NCBI RefSeq assembly: GCF_025822605.1
Contig: NZ_JACKTY010000012.1
Location: 62,001 to 126,000, forward strand
Source of the DNA: Mycolicibacterium komossense
Lineage (GTDB): Bacteria > Actinomycetota > Actinomycetes > Mycobacteriales > Mycobacteriaceae
DNA length: 64,000 nucleotides
Direction of reading: 5' to 3'
The notes below the pieces were generated by a model that saw only the letters and a program-made list of their open reading frames with translations, ran no database searches and was not told where the DNA came from. Shown one piece after another: positions 1 to 7,472 of the stretch (positions are counted from its first letter, which is position 1; each line of letters starts with the position of its first letter). Made by a program: the position numbers and the translations under genes.

Positions 1-708
1 GTCGGAGCCGAACATCAGCCGCTGAGCGCTGAATGAGCGGATCAGGTGTTCGACGTACGGCTGCAGGTCCGTGGGCGTCCAGCTGGTCCAGGACGCTTCG
101 GTGACCAGCCCTGAGAGCTTGCACCAGACGTTCGGGTTCAGCGCCAGGTCGCTGATGCCGTCGGCCCAGTCCTGGTGCCAGCCTTGGGCGATCGGAGGTT
201 TGGCGCCGTGGTCGACGACGAAGCGCAGCTGTGGGTGGCGACGCGCCAGAGCGTTTGCGGCGCCGAGTTCACGGGTGGTGATCTCCAGATCGAAGGTCAA
301 TCCTCGATCGGTGAGTGCTCGCAGGGCGGTGTCGACGTCATCGCGGAGCAGCCAGTGTGGGTCGGGTTCGTCTGCGACACCGTGGCGCAGACCGACTAGG
401 TGTTGCCCACCGGGGCCGGTCCGCAGCATGTCGATCTGGGCGGCGGCATCGGGGGCGGTCAGATCGGCCCACCCAACCACTCCGACGATTGTCGTTGTGC
501 GGGTGCATAATTCGAGCAGCTCGACGGTCTCGGCGAGATCGGCCCTGACCTGTACGACGATGGTTGCGCTGACACCGGCGGCGCGCAGCTGCGGGAGTAG
601 ATCGGCCAGGTCGTAACGTCGGCGTAGCACGGCGAAATCCCCAGTCATCCAGGGGTATTCGCCGACGGCGGGGTCCCACAGGTGGTGGTGGGCGTCGACG
701 ATGGTCAC
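1..708 (-). CDS. amidohydrolase 2 family lactonase (L-fuconolactonase-like), 3' end outside window
   Basis: This is a TIM-barrel metal-dependent hydrolase of the COG3618/amidohydrolase 2 family. Members open sugar lactones such as L-fucono-1,5-lactone, or hydrolyse 2-pyrone-4,6-dicarboxylate. The N-terminus reads MTIVDAHHHLWDP, with the family's HxH metal site at residues 6-8. A VDHGAKPP motif lies near residue 167, and the window ends at FGSD, which carries the usual metal-binding Asp. 236 codons are present and the C-terminus is missing. The GTG start overlaps the TGA of the upstream aldose dehydrogenase (GTGA), so translation is probably coupled. In context it should hydrolyse the lactone made by that dehydrogenase. 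The exact sugar is not known. Confidence 0.8.
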   Translation of the reverse strand, partial: MTIVDAHHHLWDPAVGEYPWMTGDFAVLRRRYDLADLLPQLRAAGVSATIVVQVRADLAETVELLELCTRTTTIVGVVGWADLTAPDAAAQIDMLRTGPGGQHLVGLRHGVADEPDPHWLLRDDVDTALRALTDRGLTFDLEITTRELGAANALARRHPQLRFVVDHGAKPPIAQGWHQDWADGISDLALNPNVWCKLSGLVTEASWTSWTPTDLQPYVEHLIRSFSAQRLMFGSD

Positions 709-1718
709 GGGTCGGCGGGTGTCGGTGCGTCGGCGGCGATCAGCTGCTCGGCCTTGAGGTCATCCCACAGTTCGGGGGGAATCGGCTGGTCGAACAACGT
801 CGCGTTCTCGGTGATCTCAGCGCGGCTGCGGGCCCCGGTGAGCACCGCCGCGATGGCGGGGTGGCCCATGGGGAACTGCAAGGCGGCGGCTTTGAGCGGG
901 ACATCGTGGCGTTGACAGAGGGCGGCCAACTGCCGGGCGCGGGCGATCAGGTCAGGCGGTGCGGGGTCATAGTTGTAACGGGCGCCGGGGCCGGCATCGG
1001 CCAACAGGCCGCTGTTGAACACGCCCCCGGCGACGACGGCGATGCCGCGCTGAGCGCACAGCGGTAGGAAAGACTGCAGCGCAGCCTGTTCCATCAGGGT
1101 GTACCGGCCGGCGAGCAGGAACAGGTCCGGATCGGATTCCCGGGCGAACCGCTCCAGCGCCGCGGTCTGATTCATCCCGGCGCCGATCGCACTGACGACC
1201 TTCTGCTCACGCAGTTCGATCAAGGCGGGGAATGCGGTGGCCAAGGCCTCGTCGACATAGTCGTCAGGATCGTGGACCAGCGCGATGTCCAGGCGGTCGG
1301 TACCCAGCCTGGTCAGGCTTTCCTCGATGGACCGCAGCACCCCGTCGCGGGAGTAGTCGTAGACGGTGGCCACGTCGGGGGCGCCGGCGTCGTACGGGCG
1401 GCCGGTGGAGTCGTAGTCGTCGGGGTGCTGTGGTGCGTCGGCGCGTAACAGTCGGCCGACCTTGCTGGACAGCACGTAGTCGTCGCGGGGGTAGCCCGCC
1501 AGGCCGCGGCCCAGGCGGACCTCGCCATTACCGCGCCCGTATTGCGGGGCAGCGTCGAAGTAGCGCAATCCCAGTGCCCAGGCCGCCTCGACCGTGTCCT
1601 GCGCGGTCTCGTCGCTGACTTCGGTGTACATCCCGGCGATCGCGGTGGCCCCGAAGCCCAGTGCCGTCACGGTCACCGGCGTCCGGCCCAGTCGGACCGG
1701 GGTGTCGTGCGCCGTCAT
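705..1718 (-). CDS. aldo/keto reductase, D-threo-aldose 1-dehydrogenase (L-fucose dehydrogenase)-like
   Basis: A 337-residue NAD(P)-dependent aldo/keto reductase barrel of the D-threo-aldose 1-dehydrogenase type, which oxidises L-fucose, D-arabinose or related aldoses to lactones. The catalytic tetrad is visible: Asp and Tyr in YFDAAPQYG (about 55-63), Lys in LSSKVGR (about 87) and His in ALVHDPDD (about 147). The ATG at 1718 is chosen because it overlaps the TGA of the upstream epimerase gene (ATGA) and the protein then begins at the barrel (VRLGRTPVTVTALGFGA). It is flanked by an aldose epimerase and a lactonase, an order that fits epimerase, dehydrogenase, lactonase oxidation of a free aldose. 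Substrate assignment is inference. Confidence 0.82.
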   Translation of the reverse strand: MTAHDTPVRLGRTPVTVTALGFGATAIAGMYTEVSDETAQDTVEAAWALGLRYFDAAPQYGRGNGEVRLGRGLAGYPRDDYVLSSKVGRLLRADAPQHPDDYDSTGRPYDAGAPDVATVYDYSRDGVLRSIEESLTRLGTDRLDIALVHDPDDYVDEALATAFPALIELREQKVVSAIGAGMNQTAALERFARESDPDLFLLAGRYTLMEQAALQSFLPLCAQRGIAVVAGGVFNSGLLADAGPGARYNYDPAPPDLIARARQLAALCQRHDVPLKAAALQFPMGHPAIAAVLTGARSRAEITENATLFDQPIPPELWDDLKAEQLIAADAPTPADP

Positions 1719-2710
1719 CGGACAGACCCGTCGGGGCGCAGTTCGGTGACGGTGTCGACTCCGTCGTAGAACGCGGCGACGACCTCGGTGGTCTGCGTGG
1801 CACCGGGATCCAGCAACCGGGCCCGGCCGGCGGCGACAGCTTCGTCCAGTGGGCTGGGGTAGCCGGTCCAGGGTTCGATCAGAGCCTGGTGATAGCCGCG
1901 CCATCCGCCGTAGACCAGGCAGAACCATACGACCGGGAACAGCTCGTGGTCGAAGCACAGGCCGAAGCCGCGGCGATCGGCGGTGTCGGTGGCGGCGACC
2001 CATCCTGCGGTCAGTCCGGTCAGGTAGTGCAAGGCGAACGCCCCGGTGTCAATATCGTCGGCGCGACGCAGGTCGCGGCCGCGCAGGGTGGGCCAGTCAT
2101 AGTCGTCGCCGGGGCACCCGAGCAGCTCACCGCCGGCTTCGTCGACGAGCCCACGGGTGGCGGGGATGTCGAAGCGCATGCCGGGCCGGATTGCCAGGCT
2201 CGGGTGGATGCCCCAGTTGTAGTCGAAGGGCATGGTGCCGATGTTGCGCAGGGTGTAGCTCAACGTGAAGCGCTGCTCGTCGGAGCGCAACGTGATGGTG
2301 CGGGTCAGTTCGGCCGGGGTGATCGGTGTGCGCACCGTGGTGGTCAGCGCGACCGAGTCGGTGTCGCGATGGATCTGGTAAGTAGCTGGGGCGGTCCAGA
2401 TCTCGCCCATGTAGGGCAGCAGGTCCCCGTACCGGTTGCGGCTGGCGCGGCCGCCGGGAAAGGCGTCGTCCCAGCCGCCGGCCCAGTGGTCGTCGAAATC
2501 GGCGTGCACCGCCGCGACGTGCGGGGCGACGCGCGGCGACTTCCACAACACGTCGACATCGCGGTGTTTGTCGAGGACCCGAAAGATGTTGGCACCGCGC
2601 TGCGGTAGCACGTCGAGGGCCAGGTGCTCGTTCTGCAACCGCACCACCTGCAGGCCGTGATAGGTCCAGTGCTCGTCGATGTCGAGGTGGGATTGCCCGC
2701 GGGCCGTCAC
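1715..2710 (-). CDS. aldose 1-epimerase family protein
   Basis: A 331-residue galactose-mutarotase-like beta-sandwich protein. It probably interconverts the anomers of the sugar oxidised by the next enzyme. Family hallmarks seen are the N-terminal LPQRGANIFRVLDK region, GGWDDAFPGG near residue 80 and NWGIHPSLAI near residue 165, with a His in the position of a mutarotase catalytic residue. It starts at a GTG overlapping the permease TGA and ends overlapping the dehydrogenase ATG, so it is the second gene of a translationally coupled operon. Some relatives are annotated only as DUF4432, and the sugar is unknown. Confidence 0.75.
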   Translation of the reverse strand: MTARGQSHLDIDEHWTYHGLQVVRLQNEHLALDVLPQRGANIFRVLDKHRDVDVLWKSPRVAPHVAAVHADFDDHWAGGWDDAFPGGRASRNRYGDLLPYMGEIWTAPATYQIHRDTDSVALTTTVRTPITPAELTRTITLRSDEQRFTLSYTLRNIGTMPFDYNWGIHPSLAIRPGMRFDIPATRGLVDEAGGELLGCPGDDYDWPTLRGRDLRRADDIDTGAFALHYLTGLTAGWVAATDTADRRGFGLCFDHELFPVVWFCLVYGGWRGYHQALIEPWTGYPSPLDEAVAAGRARLLDPGATQTTEVVAAFYDGVDTVTELRPDGSVR

Positions 2711-4299
2711 GGGGTTGCGCCGTCTGCGGCGACCGGGGTGGACGCGGGCGTGTGGTGGTCGTGGCGGTTCAGGTGCTCGTCGACTTCCTCGACCGCGACG
2801 GCCAGGTAGCCGGCTTCGGTGGCCAGTCCTTCGTCGTGACTCAAGGACTCGGCGATCCTGCGGGTGGTCTTCGGGGCGGCCACGATGACCACGATGATGG
2901 CGATCACCCAGATCGCGGCGATGATGATGTTGGCCCGGCCGGGTGCGGTCGTGGGCCAGGGGGAGACGTTACGGACCATGGTGTATCCGATCACGCCGAC
3001 CGCCAGGACGGGCACTACGTAGTCCAGGATGGCGGCCTTGTGGCCCTGGCGTGGCGCACGGACGCAGAGGTAGTACCACGCCCCCACCGAGAACAGCGCA
3101 TAGGCGACCAGCAGCACCAGCGTGCCGACCGTGCCGGACCAGGCGAACAGGTCGAACGCGGCGTCGGTGACGGCCAGCCTGATGAGCACGATGATGGCTG
3201 CGGCCAGGCCGCATACGAAAAGTGTTGCAGTGACTGGTGTTCCGGTCTTGGCGGAGACCTTGGTGAATCCGCGGTGTTCGAGCGCGCCGCGGTTCAGTGC
3301 GAACAGCAGCCGGGATGCGGCGACGGCGGTGGCCAGCGCGCAGCCCATGGCGGAGATGGCGGTGCCGAGTGTCACCAGGTCACCGACGACGGGAGCGACG
3401 TATTGCTCGCCGAGTGTCCCGAACAGTGAGGCCGACTTGGAGAACGCGTCGACTCCGGCGGTGTCCGTGCCGAAACCCAGCATCTCCACGGTGGTTCCGA
3501 CGATGTAGAACAGTCCACCGAACAGTGCCACGCCGAAGATGGCGATGGGGATCGCACGCTTGGGGTTGGTGGTCTCTTCACCCAGTGAGGCGGCTGCTTC
3601 GAAACCGGCGAACGACAGGAACCCGAACACGATGCCCAGAAACAGTGTGCTGGTCGATATCCCGGGTGGGACGGTGAACATGTCCAGGGTGAAGTGCTGG
3701 CCGCCGGGAGCGGTGCCGCCGACGACGCGCACCACGACCACCACTGCGATGATGGCGATCACCGCGGTGGTACAGATTTCCACCCACAGCAGGGTGGCCA
3801 TCGATTTCTTCACCGGCGAGATGGCCAGTAGCGTGGCGATGCCGACCGCCACCAGCGCGATGATCCAGGGCACGATCGCCGGTGTCGTGTCATACACGCC
3901 GAGGCCGCGCAGGAATTCCGCCCCGAAGATGCCTGCGGTCATCGATGTGGTCAACATGAAGCTGAGGTAGGCACCGAACAGCGACCAACCGGCCACCACC
4001 CCGGCCCTTGGCCCAATCGTGATACCCGTCAGGCCGAACACCGACCCGGCATGGCTGAGCCGGCTGCAGACCCGAGCGAATCCGTAGGCGACCAGCAGCA
4101 CGCCGACCGTCGCGAGCACGAATGTCAGCGGGACCGCACGGCCGACCGTCGCGCCCGCACCTTGGGGGTTGATGTTGATCGCCAGGCTGGCACCCATGGC
4201 GGCGACCGACAGCGAGATCGCCGCCCAGGTCGCCAGTGTCCGTCGTAGTTTGGGCTGTGTTCCCGTCGAAGATTGTGCTGTGGAGGTCATGGTTCCCAT
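2707..4299 (-). CDS. APC superfamily permease (amino acid/polyamine/organocation transporter)
   Basis: A 530-residue integral membrane protein with about 12 hydrophobic segments between residues 25 and 480, typical of the APC superfamily. It imports amino acids or other small polar compounds by cation symport. The glycine-rich first helix, the SFAGFEAAASLGEET stretch (about 225) and the large charged C-terminal tail fit the family. It is the first gene of the catabolic operon and presumably brings in the substrate, although APC carriers are not classical sugar transporters; the substrate may therefore be acidic or amino-modified. Two ATGs are possible (4299 and 4290). Neither has a clear Shine-Dalgarno, so the start is uncertain by three codons. 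Confidence 0.85.
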   Translation of the reverse strand: MGTMTSTAQSSTGTQPKLRRTLATWAAISLSVAAMGASLAININPQGAGATVGRAVPLTFVLATVGVLLVAYGFARVCSRLSHAGSVFGLTGITIGPRAGVVAGWSLFGAYLSFMLTTSMTAGIFGAEFLRGLGVYDTTPAIVPWIIALVAVGIATLLAISPVKKSMATLLWVEICTTAVIAIIAVVVVVRVVGGTAPGGQHFTLDMFTVPPGISTSTLFLGIVFGFLSFAGFEAAASLGEETTNPKRAIPIAIFGVALFGGLFYIVGTTVEMLGFGTDTAGVDAFSKSASLFGTLGEQYVAPVVGDLVTLGTAISAMGCALATAVAASRLLFALNRGALEHRGFTKVSAKTGTPVTATLFVCGLAAAIIVLIRLAVTDAAFDLFAWSGTVGTLVLLVAYALFSVGAWYYLCVRAPRQGHKAAILDYVVPVLAVGVIGYTMVRNVSPWPTTAPGRANIIIAAIWVIAIIVVIVAAPKTTRRIAESLSHDEGLATEAGYLAVAVEEVDEHLNRHDHHTPASTPVAADGATP

Positions 4300-4604
4300 T
4301 TCTCGTGCGACGGCGTGGCCGTGGATCGCCGGTCATGTGCGGCATCGTGCCGCTTGAGCACCTGCCCGGTGACTGACACGCCAACGCAACGTTGCGAGGA
4401 ACCCACCGTTCGGAGTGCGTTGACCGTATGACCGTCCGCGGGGCGACACAATGACGAAGCTGCCGCTGGATTGTTCGGTGAGAGCGAACTATTTCGTGTG
4501 CGTGCCGCCGGCGGCAATGTGTCGCCGTGAGTTGGCGCCCGGGAAATGTTGGCAATCAAGGCGATTCGGTGCTCTCCGGACACCCTGACCGTGAAGCGGG
4601 CATC
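4300..4604. other. intergenic region between the permease operon and the LysR gene
   Basis: No convincing coding sequence is seen here. It holds the promoter region of the permease operon and one copy of the LysR-type palindrome at 4471-4492. A second inverted repeat (AACGCAACGTTGCG, 4383-4396) is visible but has no partner elsewhere. Confidence 0.6.
4471..4492. promoter_or_regulatory. candidate LysR operator 1 (upstream of permease operon)
   Basis: Inverted repeat TTGTTCG-N7-CGAACTA. It shares 18 of 22 positions, including the TGTTCGGTGA block and the GCGAAC half, with the site at 5551-5572 in front of the divergent lysR/isomerase pair. It lies 172-193 bp upstream of the permease start. LysR proteins bind such T-N11-A inverted repeats, so a shared regulator is the simplest reading. 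Confidence 0.55.
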
Positions 4605-5519
4605 TCAGTCGGGGTCGGCGAGCTGGTCGGCGACGGCTTTGAACCCGGTGGCGATGGTCACCAGGTCGGCGACCTTGGCGGTGTGTTCGGGCCACCAGGC
4701 CAGCGCCACCACGCACGGGGGGATGTCGCGGATGCGGCGGAAAGCCACCCCGGGCCGCGAGTAGAACCGCTGCGCCCCAGCGGAGGTGACGCTGATCCCG
4801 ACCCCGCGGGCTACCAGATGCAGTTCGCCGTCGCGGGTGCTGGCTTCGTCGACGACGGGTGCCGGTGTGGTGCGGTAATCGGACAACAGCCAGTAATCAC
4901 GCCAGGGGCCCGGTGCTTTCGGCGCGGCAATGATGGGCTCTTTGAGAAGATCGGCGACGCTCACGCTGTCCTGGGCGGCCAGCGGGTGGCCTTCGGGGAG
5001 GCAGGCCACCCGGTCCTCGGTGAGCAGCTCCAGCGTCGTCAAACCGGCCAGACCGGTTGGTGGCCGAATGATCGCGGCGTGCACCGACGAGTCCCGGAGC
5101 CCCGCCGTCGGGTCGGTGAAGTCATATTCCACCGACCGCAACGGGCGCTGCGGATACTCGGCTGCGAACGCCCGCAGCAGCCATGGAATCACTTCCAGTC
5201 CAGCGCCGATCGTGTATCCGAGAGTCAGTACCGATCCGTCGCGGTCGGCGGTCCGCTGCGCGGCTTTGATCGCGGAATCGAGATCGTCGAGCACCCGGGC
5301 CGCCAGGCTGGAGAGCACCACGCCTGCATCGGTCAGCTCGACCGAGCGGGTGGTGCGGACGAACAACTGGAATTTGAGTTGGCGCTCGAGGTCTTTGATG
5401 GTTTCACTGAGCCAGGGGTTGGACACCAACAGCTGCTCGGCGGCGCGGGAGAAGCTCCGGTGCTCGGCCACGGTCAGGAATGCCCGCAGTTGGCGCAGGG
5501 TGATGTTGGGCTGCGTCAT
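4605..5519 (-). CDS. LysR-family transcriptional regulator
   Basis: A 304-residue LysR-type regulator. The N-terminal winged helix-turn-helix (MTQPNITLRQLRAFLTVAEH, then FSRAAEQLLVSNPWLSETIKDLE) covers residues 1-60, and the periplasmic-binding-like effector domain covers about 90-295. The ATG at 5519 gives the standard N-terminus; an upstream in-frame extension to 5591 would run through the operator and is rejected. It is divergent from the hydroxypyruvate isomerase operon and lies just upstream of the permease operon on the same strand. Identical-looking palindromes front both operons, so it probably senses an intermediate of the shared pathway and controls both. Confidence 0.9.
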   Translation of the reverse strand: MTQPNITLRQLRAFLTVAEHRSFSRAAEQLLVSNPWLSETIKDLERQLKFQLFVRTTRSVELTDAGVVLSSLAARVLDDLDSAIKAAQRTADRDGSVLTLGYTIGAGLEVIPWLLRAFAAEYPQRPLRSVEYDFTDPTAGLRDSSVHAAIIRPPTGLAGLTTLELLTEDRVACLPEGHPLAAQDSVSVADLLKEPIIAAPKAPGPWRDYWLLSDYRTTPAPVVDEASTRDGELHLVARGVGISVTSAGAQRFYSRPGVAFRRIRDIPPCVVALAWWPEHTAKVADLVTIATGFKAVADQLADPD

Positions 5520-5550
5520 GACGCGAGACGGTACTCGTTGTATGCCGCCA

Positions 5551-5572
5551 CTGTTCGGTGACTGCGAACAAT
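5551..5572. promoter_or_regulatory. candidate LysR operator 2 (lysR/isomerase intergenic)
   Basis: Inverted repeat CTGTTCG-N7-CGAACAA in the 181-bp divergent region. It is nearly the same as the site at 4471-4492. A further half site TTGTTCGCGAG follows at 5591-5601, a spacing often seen as the activation subsite of LysR promoters. Confidence 0.6.
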
Positions 5573-5700
5573 GCCCGGGTTGACCCGTCATTGTTCGCGA
5601 GGCACTCCGACCCTACTGTCAGGAGAGTGTGCCGGACTCGGCAACTCCCAGCCGGGCGCAGTTCTTCTGCCGCAGTGGCAAGTTAGGAATTGAGGACATC

Positions 5701-6564
5701 GTGGTTTCCGCATTGTGGCGTCAGTCGCAGGCCAACATCTCCCTGTTGTTCGGTGAGGTTCCGTTCGAACGGCGGCCCGCTGCCGCCGCCGCGGCCGGTT
5801 TCACCGCCATCGAGTGCTGGTGGCCGTTCGTCAGCGCCCATCCGGCGACGGCCGACGTCGACGCCTTCGTCGCCTCGGTCACCGACGCCGGTGTGCAACT
5901 ACGCGGCCTGAATTTCTTCGCCGGCGACATGGCGGCCGGAGAACGAGGTGTCGCATCACACCCCGCGCGGCGGCAAGAATTCGATGACAGTGTCGCCATC
6001 GCCGTCGAGATCGGCGCACGACTCGGTGTCACCGGTTTCAATGCGCTCTACGGCAATCGGCTCGACGCGGTGAGCGACACCGAGCAAGCCGAGGCCGCGG
6101 TGGCCGCGCTGGCCGCTGCCACCGAGCACGCGGACTCCATCGGGGCCGCGGTGCTGGTGGAGCCGATCAGCGGGGTCGCCGCCTATCCGCTGAAGCTGGC
6201 TGCCGATGGGCTGAGGGTCCTTGGTGGTGTCCGTGGGCGAATCACCAAGGGACGCATCGCCTTACTCGCCGACCTGTACCACTTGACCGTCAACGGCGAC
6301 GACCTCGAACTGCTGGTCGCCGAGCACGCCGACGATATCGGGCACGTGCAGGTGGCCGATGCGCCCGGCCGACACGAACCCGGTACCGGAGTGGCGCCCA
6401 TCATCGATCTGGTCGAATCGCTGGAACGTGCCGGCTACACCGGTCGTATCGGGCTGGAGTACGTGCCGGCGGCGGACACCGGCGCCGGGCTGAGCTGGCT
6501 GACCCAGCTGGATCCGACCTTCGGTCGCAGCGCCGCGTCGGTGCCGGGGCAGGTGACGCGATGA
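5701..6564 (+). CDS. hydroxypyruvate isomerase-like TIM-barrel protein
   Basis: A 287-residue xylose-isomerase-like TIM barrel of the hydroxypyruvate isomerase (Hyi) group, which interconverts hydroxypyruvate and tartronate semialdehyde. Expected metal and catalytic positions are visible: Glu in LVEPISG (about 151), Asp/His in LLADLYHLTVNGDDL (about 193), HVQVADAPGRHEPGTG (about 214) and Glu in IGLEYVPA (about 255). The GTG at 5701 is chosen because GAGG lies five bases upstream and the family N-terminus (NISLLFGEVPFERR) follows; the frame stays open further upstream without ribosome-site support. Its TGA overlaps the ATG of the reductase gene. Relatives act as 3-oxo-isoapionate decarboxylases, so the function is not certain. 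Confidence 0.8.
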   Translation: MVSALWRQSQANISLLFGEVPFERRPAAAAAAGFTAIECWWPFVSAHPATADVDAFVASVTDAGVQLRGLNFFAGDMAAGERGVASHPARRQEFDDSVAIAVEIGARLGVTGFNALYGNRLDAVSDTEQAEAAVAALAAATEHADSIGAAVLVEPISGVAAYPLKLAADGLRVLGGVRGRITKGRIALLADLYHLTVNGDDLELLVAEHADDIGHVQVADAPGRHEPGTGVAPIIDLVESLERAGYTGRIGLEYVPAADTGAGLSWLTQLDPTFGRSAASVPGQVTR

Positions 6565-7472
6565 GCGCCCCGACGGTGGGCTTCATCGGGTTGGGCATCA
6601 TGGGCGCCCCCATGGCGGCCAACCTGTGCGCGGCGGGTTTGAACGTCAACGGCTACAGCCGAACCCGCGCCAGGTCTGAAGCCCTGACGTCGCGCGGTCT
6701 GCGCGTGGCCGACGATATCGCCGGTGCGGTCCGCGATGCCGACGTCATCATCACGATGCTGCCCGACTCTCCGGACGTCGAACAGGTGTCCTTCGGGGAC
6801 GGGGGAGTGATCGCGCATGCCCGCCCCGGCGCGCTGTTCATCGACATGAGCAGTATCCGACCTGACACCGCCCGCGTGATCGGTGCGCAGGCGCAGAGTC
6901 GCGGTCTGCGATTCCTCGATGCCCCGGTCAGTGGGGGCGAGCAGGCGGCGATAGACGGCACCCTGTCGATCATGGTCGGCGGTGCGGCCACAGCACTCGC
7001 CGCAGCCGAGCCGGTGCTCAAGCATCTGGGCCGGACGATCGTGCACGTCGGCCCGCTGGGATCGGGTCAAACCGTCAAAGCCGCCAACCAACTGATCGTA
7101 GCGGGCAATATCGAACTGCTCGCTGAGGCGCTGGTGTTCTTGGCGGCTCACCACGTTGACACCGACGCCGCGATCTCGGTACTTCAGGCCGGCCTGGCCG
7201 GCAGCACAGTGATGGACCGAAAGGCCCGCACGATGGTGGCCCACGAGTTCTCTCCTGGATTCCGGATCGCGCTGCACGACAAGGATCTTGGTATCTTCAC
7301 CAGTGCGGCCCGTGCGGTCCGCACCGCCACCCCACTCGGTGCGGTGGTGGCGCAACTGATGTCTGCCGCACACGCCCAAGGCGACGGTGACCTCGACCAT
7401 TCCGCGCTGCTGCGACTGGTGGAGCGGCTCTCCGGCAGCACCACCCCCGAGACCGGGAGCGCACATGACTGA
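6561..7472 (+). CDS. 2-hydroxy-3-oxopropionate (tartronate semialdehyde) reductase-like, 3-hydroxyisobutyrate dehydrogenase family
   Basis: A 303-residue NAD(P)-dependent beta-hydroxyacid dehydrogenase. The Rossmann motif GFIGLGIMGAPMAANL is at residues 6-21, the substrate motif DAPVSGGEQAAIDGTLSIMV at about 119-138 and the catalytic Lys in GSGQTVKAANQ at about 173. Directly after a hydroxypyruvate isomerase-like gene (ATGA overlap), the expected reaction is tartronate semialdehyde to D-glycerate. It overlaps the transketolase start by eight bases, so all three genes form one transcription unit. The closest alternative is a 3-hydroxyisobutyrate dehydrogenase or another short hydroxyacid dehydrogenase. 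Confidence 0.83.
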   Translation: MSAPTVGFIGLGIMGAPMAANLCAAGLNVNGYSRTRARSEALTSRGLRVADDIAGAVRDADVIITMLPDSPDVEQVSFGDGGVIAHARPGALFIDMSSIRPDTARVIGAQAQSRGLRFLDAPVSGGEQAAIDGTLSIMVGGAATALAAAEPVLKHLGRTIVHVGPLGSGQTVKAANQLIVAGNIELLAEALVFLAAHHVDTDAAISVLQAGLAGSTVMDRKARTMVAHEFSPGFRIALHDKDLGIFTSAARAVRTATPLGAVVAQLMSAAHAQGDGDLDHSALLRLVERLSGSTTPETGSAHD

